NCBI GenBank assembly: GCA_051647685.1
Contig: JBOFEG010000013.1
Span: forward strand, 1 to 37,280
DNA length: 37,280 nt
DNA from: CALTSX01 sp051647685
Lineage (GTDB): Bacteria; Chlamydiota; Chlamydiia; Chlamydiales; CALTSX01
Direction of reading: 5' to 3'
Shown: positions 34,601-37,280 of the stretch, in pieces
Position numbering within the stretch: the stretch's first letter is position 1
How the letters are laid out: each line of letters starts with the position of its first letter
The notes under the pieces: model-generated
What the model was told of the DNA's origin: nothing
Database searches by the model: none
What the model saw: only the letters and a program-made list of their open reading frames with translations
Made by a program: the position numbers and the translations under genes

Positions 34601-35359
34601 TTCTCTAGGTTGACCTGATTGAATATTTAATAAAATTTCGTGAGAAAGCCAATCCTCTCTCTCTAAATAATGAATTGGATTTGTCGCTACGCAACCGATC
34701 GAAGAAGATTTGGCAAGACTAAGAATTTCTTTCACATATTTGCGTTCATTTTGAATATGATTGATATATCTCTGTTTCAACCAAGATTCTTTTAAAAATC
34801 CATCTTTTTCGAGATGAGAATCTGTCATTTCTGATGTACTTACTTCTAAGAAAAAATCATCTTTAAAGACTTGTTGAAACCAAGCAATTTCTTTTGTTAA
34901 TTCTTCGTGATTATCATGTATTATCAATTGTCCAATAATACTAGATAAAGGTCCTGATAGACAGATTAGATCGGTATGATTATTTTCTAAAAACTCTTTA
35001 TCAATTCGAGGAACATAATAAAATCCTTCAGTATATGCAGCAGAGGCAATTCTGCAAAGAGTCTGATATCCCGCACGTGTTTTTGCGAGCAAAATAATTG
35101 GGTATCCAATTTTTCCCTGAATTTTCTTTTTTTCAAAACGAGATGTTGATGCTACTACTATTTCTAATCCTAATATAGGTTGGATGTTTGCTTTCATGCA
35201 TGAGATAAAGAAATCGACGCTACCAAACATATTTCCAGCATCTGTTAGTGCAATCGATGACATATTGTGCTGTGTGGCTTTCTGTATTAGGCCGGAAATT
35301 GACGCAGAAGAGTATAATATCGAATATTGCGAATGTACGTGGAGATGAACAAATGACAT
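31649..35359 (-). CDS. dnaE: DNA polymerase III alpha subunit
   Basis: Replicative polymerase catalytic subunit. The 1236-residue length equals that of Chlamydia DnaE (about 1237). The N-terminal PHP domain starts 'FVHLHVHSQYSILYSSASI'. The polymerase domain has 'GIPVGPGRGSGAGSIILYLL' (about 410), the catalytic 'YPDIDVDICMERR' (about 460), 'TGIHAAGIII' and 'KIDLLGLKTLTSI'. Thumb and finger elements include 'GVFQLESTGMQELARNL', 'YGIMIYQEQVMQIA' and 'RRAMGKKD'. A tandem HhH region ('IKGVGKNIVDSILLER') and an OB-fold region near the C-terminus complete it. ATG at 35359 has no strong ribosome site. It precedes the TPR gene and follows uhpC by 48 bp. Confidence 0.98.
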   Translation of the reverse strand: MSFVHLHVHSQYSILYSSASISGLIQKATQHNMSSIALTDAGNMFGSVDFFISCMKANIQPILGLEIVVASTSRFEKKKIQGKIGYPIILLAKTRAGYQTLCRIASAAYTEGFYYVPRIDKEFLENNHTDLICLSGPLSSIIGQLIIHDNHEELTKEIAWFQQVFKDDFFLEVSTSEMTDSHLEKDGFLKESWLKQRYINHIQNERKYVKEILSLAKSSSIGCVATNPIHYLEREDWLSHEILLNIQSGQPREIWENDQYGKPKSRVLNPKRDTFITHEHYFKSALEMQTQFSYIPEAVENSLLIAAKCHVDLALNKRFYPVFMPAHLEGKKIGEEERQIEVQKYLRDQCQAAINERYTLEKMDNIRRKYSNRNPSEIIKERLEYELNIIFSRDMCDYLLIVHDFISWAKNRGIPVGPGRGSGAGSIILYLLGITDIEPLYFNLFFERFINPERPSYPDIDVDICMERRSEVIDYTIQKYGKDKVAQIITFGTMKAKMAIKDVGRVLNIPLTKVNMIAKLIPEDLVMTLDLALESSSELAILYREDLDIRNIFDIAKKLEGCIRNTGIHAAGIIICANPLIDHIPICKTKDSEISITQYSMKLVEKVGLLKIDLLGLKTLTSIQKAVDAIAITFDGIDWRNLPLNDQKTFTLLNHGKTLGVFQLESTGMQELARNLHIDKFEEVIAAISLYRPGPMEMIPAFIHRKLGKELIEYDHPWMEEILEETYGIMIYQEQVMQIASKLAGYSLGEGDVLRRAMGKKDHVEMAQQREKFCQGALELNISEKLSAEIFDKVQKFASYGFNKSHAAAYGYVSYVTAYLKANYPKQWLAALMSCDMDDLSKVAKYVRECHAMQISILPPDINESGIEFVATPNGIRFSLAAIKGVGKNIVDSILLERSNRGNYENLKEFIERINTKKIGKKTLETLIITGCFDYTGVGRNELIASIDRLYEISAKKQKEFSRGIVDFLDLLPISNQESLTKETNVLEKYSKSDFLIYEKTLLGLYVTGHPMEEHADLIQKLGCISLHSLGNNDNYGVIKTAFILEKISIKSSNKTGKKFAILLIGDGIEQFELPVWSDLFHKYKDQLVENELFISILSFEREGRRLKFTCKWLSPLRDIEEKKIEEMEKTMIKVIETKPKEQSKRSDMKTAYKLILQLNADRMRLSEVRIIKKIFDKYPGTTAVDMEFVNENFKKIAMITIDERSGISANEDISLSLKEKVPSIITISMSEEPKL

Positions 35360-35407
35360 ATAACTTAAGGAGCTTTGTTGAATATTATAATTATAGATTT
35401 TTACTAA

Positions 35408-36751
35408 TTAAGTGTCTTCAGAAGCTCGAGAATATTTTGGGTTTGTTCTCAAAGACCACATAGGAAGTAATAATAAAGCTGCTAAAGCAGCACACATAGC
35501 TAAAGCAATGAAGAACCCATACCATCCAAAATCCTGCGCTATTTTTCCAAATAAACTAGCAACAGCTGCACCTCCATAGGCAAAACAACCGGCAAATCCA
35601 GTTGCAGTTCCTGCAGCTTTTTTATGAGAAAGTTCTGCTGCAGCCACTCCTATTAGCATCTGCGGCCCAAAAATAAAAAATCCAATAAGAAACATGAAGG
35701 TTGTATCCAAATAAAACCAACATTGCGGGACGTACCAAAAGCTTAATAGAACTACAAGAACAAATACACTAAATAAGACATTGATCGGCGCTCGTTTTCC
35801 CTTAAACAAATTATCAGATAGCCATCCTGCAGCAAGAGAACCAACAAATCCTCCTATTTCAAAAGCACAAATTCCAGTTCCCGCTTGCAAAAGTGAATAT
35901 TGTTTATGCTCATATAAGAAAAAATACCCCCAGTCATTAATGGCAGTCCGTATAATATATATGAAAAAATAAGCTATGGCGAGAACCCATACATAAGAAT
36001 TCTTAATTACATAAGTAAACAATATTTCTTTAGTCGTCAGTGTATCTCCCTCATCTATTTTTGGAGAAAAATCCCCCTGTGAATGATATTTTTCGATGGG
36101 CGGAAGTCCGAGTGATTGTGGTGTATCCCGCAGACGATTTATTAAAAAAATCCCAGCACAAATACATGCGATTCCAGGGAAAAACATAGCGAATCTCCAA
36201 CCCAGCCCCTGACACACTATAGCTGCAACTAAAGGAATAAGAGCGCCTCCTACATTGTGACACGTATTCCAAAATCCCCACCATGTTCCTCTTTCAGATT
36301 GAGAATACCAATGGGTAAGCAATCTCGCACATGGAGGCCAACCAAATCCTTGAAACCATCCGTTTAGACCCCAGAAAATAGCAAATGCATAAATAGATGA
36401 TGATAAACCAAATAGTATATTGCACACGCCCGTCAAAATGAGTCCAATACCCATGAAATAGCGCGGATTTGATCTATCCGACAAAATACCGCTCAAAAAT
36501 TTACTTATTCCATAGGTTATGTATAATATACTTCCTAAAATACCGAGTTCTGATTTAGTAAATCCGAGTGTTTCCACCATTGCTGGCATAGCAAAAGTAA
36601 AGCTTTTACGAGTGAGATAATAAAAGGCATAGCCGATATACATGCTATAAAAAATTCGTAATCTCCAATACCGATAATTTTTTTTCACTTCATCAGCATT
36701 TTCAATTTCTTTTTGATAAGCAGCAGGCTTTAATAAATCAAACAACGTCAC
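35408..36751 (-). CDS. uhpC: Hexose-phosphate:phosphate antiporter, UhpC/UhpT family
   Basis: MFS transporter that imports glucose 6-phosphate in exchange for phosphate; in Chlamydia, UhpC (CT544) supplies host sugar phosphate for glycolysis and glycogen. The 447-residue product has about 12 spans. The front 'YIGYAFYYLTRKSFTFAMP' is the family signature, followed by 'GILGSILYITYGISKFLSGILSDRSNPRYFM' and 'GLNGWFQGFGWPPCARLLTHWY', all typical of organophosphate antiporters. It starts at GTG (36751) with no strong ribosome site nearby. It lies upstream of dnaE in the same order as in Chlamydia. Confidence 0.94.
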   Translation of the reverse strand: MTLFDLLKPAAYQKEIENADEVKKNYRYWRLRIFYSMYIGYAFYYLTRKSFTFAMPAMVETLGFTKSELGILGSILYITYGISKFLSGILSDRSNPRYFMGIGLILTGVCNILFGLSSSIYAFAIFWGLNGWFQGFGWPPCARLLTHWYSQSERGTWWGFWNTCHNVGGALIPLVAAIVCQGLGWRFAMFFPGIACICAGIFLINRLRDTPQSLGLPPIEKYHSQGDFSPKIDEGDTLTTKEILFTYVIKNSYVWVLAIAYFFIYIIRTAINDWGYFFLYEHKQYSLLQAGTGICAFEIGGFVGSLAAGWLSDNLFKGKRAPINVLFSVFVLVVLLSFWYVPQCWFYLDTTFMFLIGFFIFGPQMLIGVAAAELSHKKAAGTATGFAGCFAYGGAAVASLFGKIAQDFGWYGFFIALAMCAALAALLLLPMWSLRTNPKYSRASEDT

Positions 36752-36830
36752 GAAAATACAATTTTTTATTACAATAACAAAAAATTATATCGTAGTTCTA
36801 TCTTCTCTGTCAATCCTCTCCATTTAAAGA

Positions 36831-36840
36831 TATTGCAATA
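36831..36840. promoter_or_regulatory. 10-bp palindrome overlapping a -35 box
   Basis: TATTGCAATA is a perfect palindrome. Its TTGCAA core forms the -35 box of the promoter at 36833-36861. It could be a protein-binding site but may also be chance in AT-rich DNA. Confidence 0.3.
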
Positions 36841-36861
36841 AAAAAATTTAATACCTATATT
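36833..36861 (+). promoter_or_regulatory. Sigma-70-type promoter upstream of the 56-residue ORF
   Basis: TTGCAA at 36833-36838, a spacer of exactly 17 bases, and TATATT at 36856-36861. Transcription would start near 36868, at or next to the ATG at 36870, so a leaderless message is possible, or the transcript is a non-coding RNA. It lies in the 490-bp gap between uhpC and the gene at 37243. Confidence 0.45.
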
Positions 36862-36869
36862 ACAAGAGT

Positions 36870-37040
36870 ATGATTGATTTTGATTTGCCTCCTATACCAC
36901 CTATTAATCCATCAAAGCAATCAGAATATAAACAGCATAGAGACGCTAAATTCAATCTAGATAAAATAGATCTATTAATATGTTTAGTTCTTCTTCAAAC
37001 TGTATATCAAATACTGATTTCAAGTCATAAAAAAAGATAA
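36870..37040 (+). CDS. Possible small membrane protein (56 residues)
   Basis: ATG at 36870, TAA ending at 37040. The product starts with an acidic, proline-rich head (MIDFDLPPIPPINPSKQSEY), then a polar part, then one hydrophobic stretch ('IDLLICLVLLQTVYQILI') and a basic end (SSHKKR). This looks like a cytosolic tail plus one membrane span. No ribosome site is visible, and a good promoter places the transcript start almost at the ATG. No homolog is known to me. It could also be a fragment or noise. Confidence 0.35.
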   Translation: MIDFDLPPIPPINPSKQSEYKQHRDAKFNLDKIDLLICLVLLQTVYQILISSHKKR

Positions 37041-37242
37041 GGGTAATAGTAATTATTATTTTAAAAATAGCACTAGCTATTCTCTAATTTACAAATTAAT
37101 CATATAAATCATATGATATGAAAACAAATGCTCTATAATAAAATTTTTTTTATATTAAAACATATAATAACACTTAGATTTCTATAAATACTTTAGAGTT
37201 ATTCCATTTGAAAAATAAACTATACGAACAAGGATTCTAACA
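37041..37242. other. AT-rich intergenic stretch
   Basis: No gene is seen. Two TATAAT sequences (37134-37139 and 37163-37168) could be -10 boxes for the next plus-strand gene, but neither has a convincing -35 box. A palindrome ATCATATGAT lies at 37108-37117. Confidence 0.4.
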
Positions 37243-37280
37243 ATGACTATTGATCCAGTAAAATATTCCAATGTTTTATA
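37243..37280 (+). CDS. Start of an unknown gene, cut by the right edge
   Basis: ATG at 37243 follows AAGGA by 7-8 bases. The 12 full codons visible read MTIDPVKYSNVL, and the frame is open to the end of the window. Too little is present to name it. Confidence 0.45.
   Translation, partial: MTIDPVKYSNVL

Noticed and set aside
37101..37121. Near-palindrome CATATAAATCATATGATATG
   Set aside because: Only the inner 10 bases are perfectly symmetric; such sites are expected by chance in this AT-rich gap.

Overview
The window looks like part of the chromosome of an obligate intracellular bacterium of the phylum Chlamydiota, outside the family Chlamydiaceae. The DNA is AT-rich (roughly one third G+C by eye). 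Gene order matches, from memory, long stretches of the Chlamydia trachomatis map. One block is CT504-gapA-rplQ-rpoA through the ribosomal cluster to rplC-CT529-fmt-lpxA-fabZ-lpxC. The other is uhpC-dnaE-CT547-CT548-rsbW-CT550-dac. The very low G+C, the glycine-rich autotransporter and the diverged proteins would fit a Rhabdochlamydia- or Simkania-like lineage. That genus-level guess is inference only.

Layout. Positions 1-2137 (minus) hold the N-terminal part of a large secreted beta-helix/autotransporter-type protein that runs off the left edge. It has a Gly-rich stretch and tandem 87-residue repeats. Then come tyrS (plus) and serS (minus), which converge and overlap, followed by a short hypothetical gene and tRNA-Leu(UAA). 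From 5314 to 19327, all on the minus strand, lie a chlamydial conserved gene with a disordered tail, gapA, and one nearly uninterrupted ribosomal block (rplC back to rplQ, including secY and rpoA). Most gaps there are tiny, with many ATGA or TAATG overlaps.

The stretch 19328-20855 carries the likely ribosomal promoter, a possible 34-residue membrane peptide, and a protein in the position of the Chlamydia Inc protein CT529/Cap1, with a two-lobed hydrophobic C-terminus. Next is fmt-lpxA-fabZ-lpxC (formylation of initiator tRNA and early lipid A synthesis), preceded by a DoxX-like membrane protein. A plus-strand group follows: an RsmB/Fmu-type rRNA methyltransferase, a SurA-like periplasmic chaperone and rsmA. 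Then come a D,D-carboxypeptidase (minus), a small conserved gene (plus), and a minus-strand run of rsbW-like anti-sigma kinase, LptE-like lipoprotein, TPR/BamD-like protein, dnaE and uhpC (hexose phosphate import). The right end holds a possible 56-residue membrane peptide behind a good sigma-70-type promoter, and the first codons of another gene.

Working together, the genes cover translation (tyrS, serS, tRNA-Leu, ribosomal proteins, fmt, rsmA, rsmB), transcription (rpoA, rsbW), replication (dnaE), protein export (secY), outer envelope building (lpxA, lpxC, fabZ, LptE-, BamD- and SurA-like proteins, carboxypeptidase), host-derived energy supply (uhpC, gapA) and host interaction (autotransporter, Inc-like protein). 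No mobile element, CRISPR array, rRNA or phage gene was seen. Most of the window is core genome. The most interesting parts are the autotransporter, the Inc-like gene between rplC and fmt, the TyrS subtype and the two unlisted small membrane ORFs.
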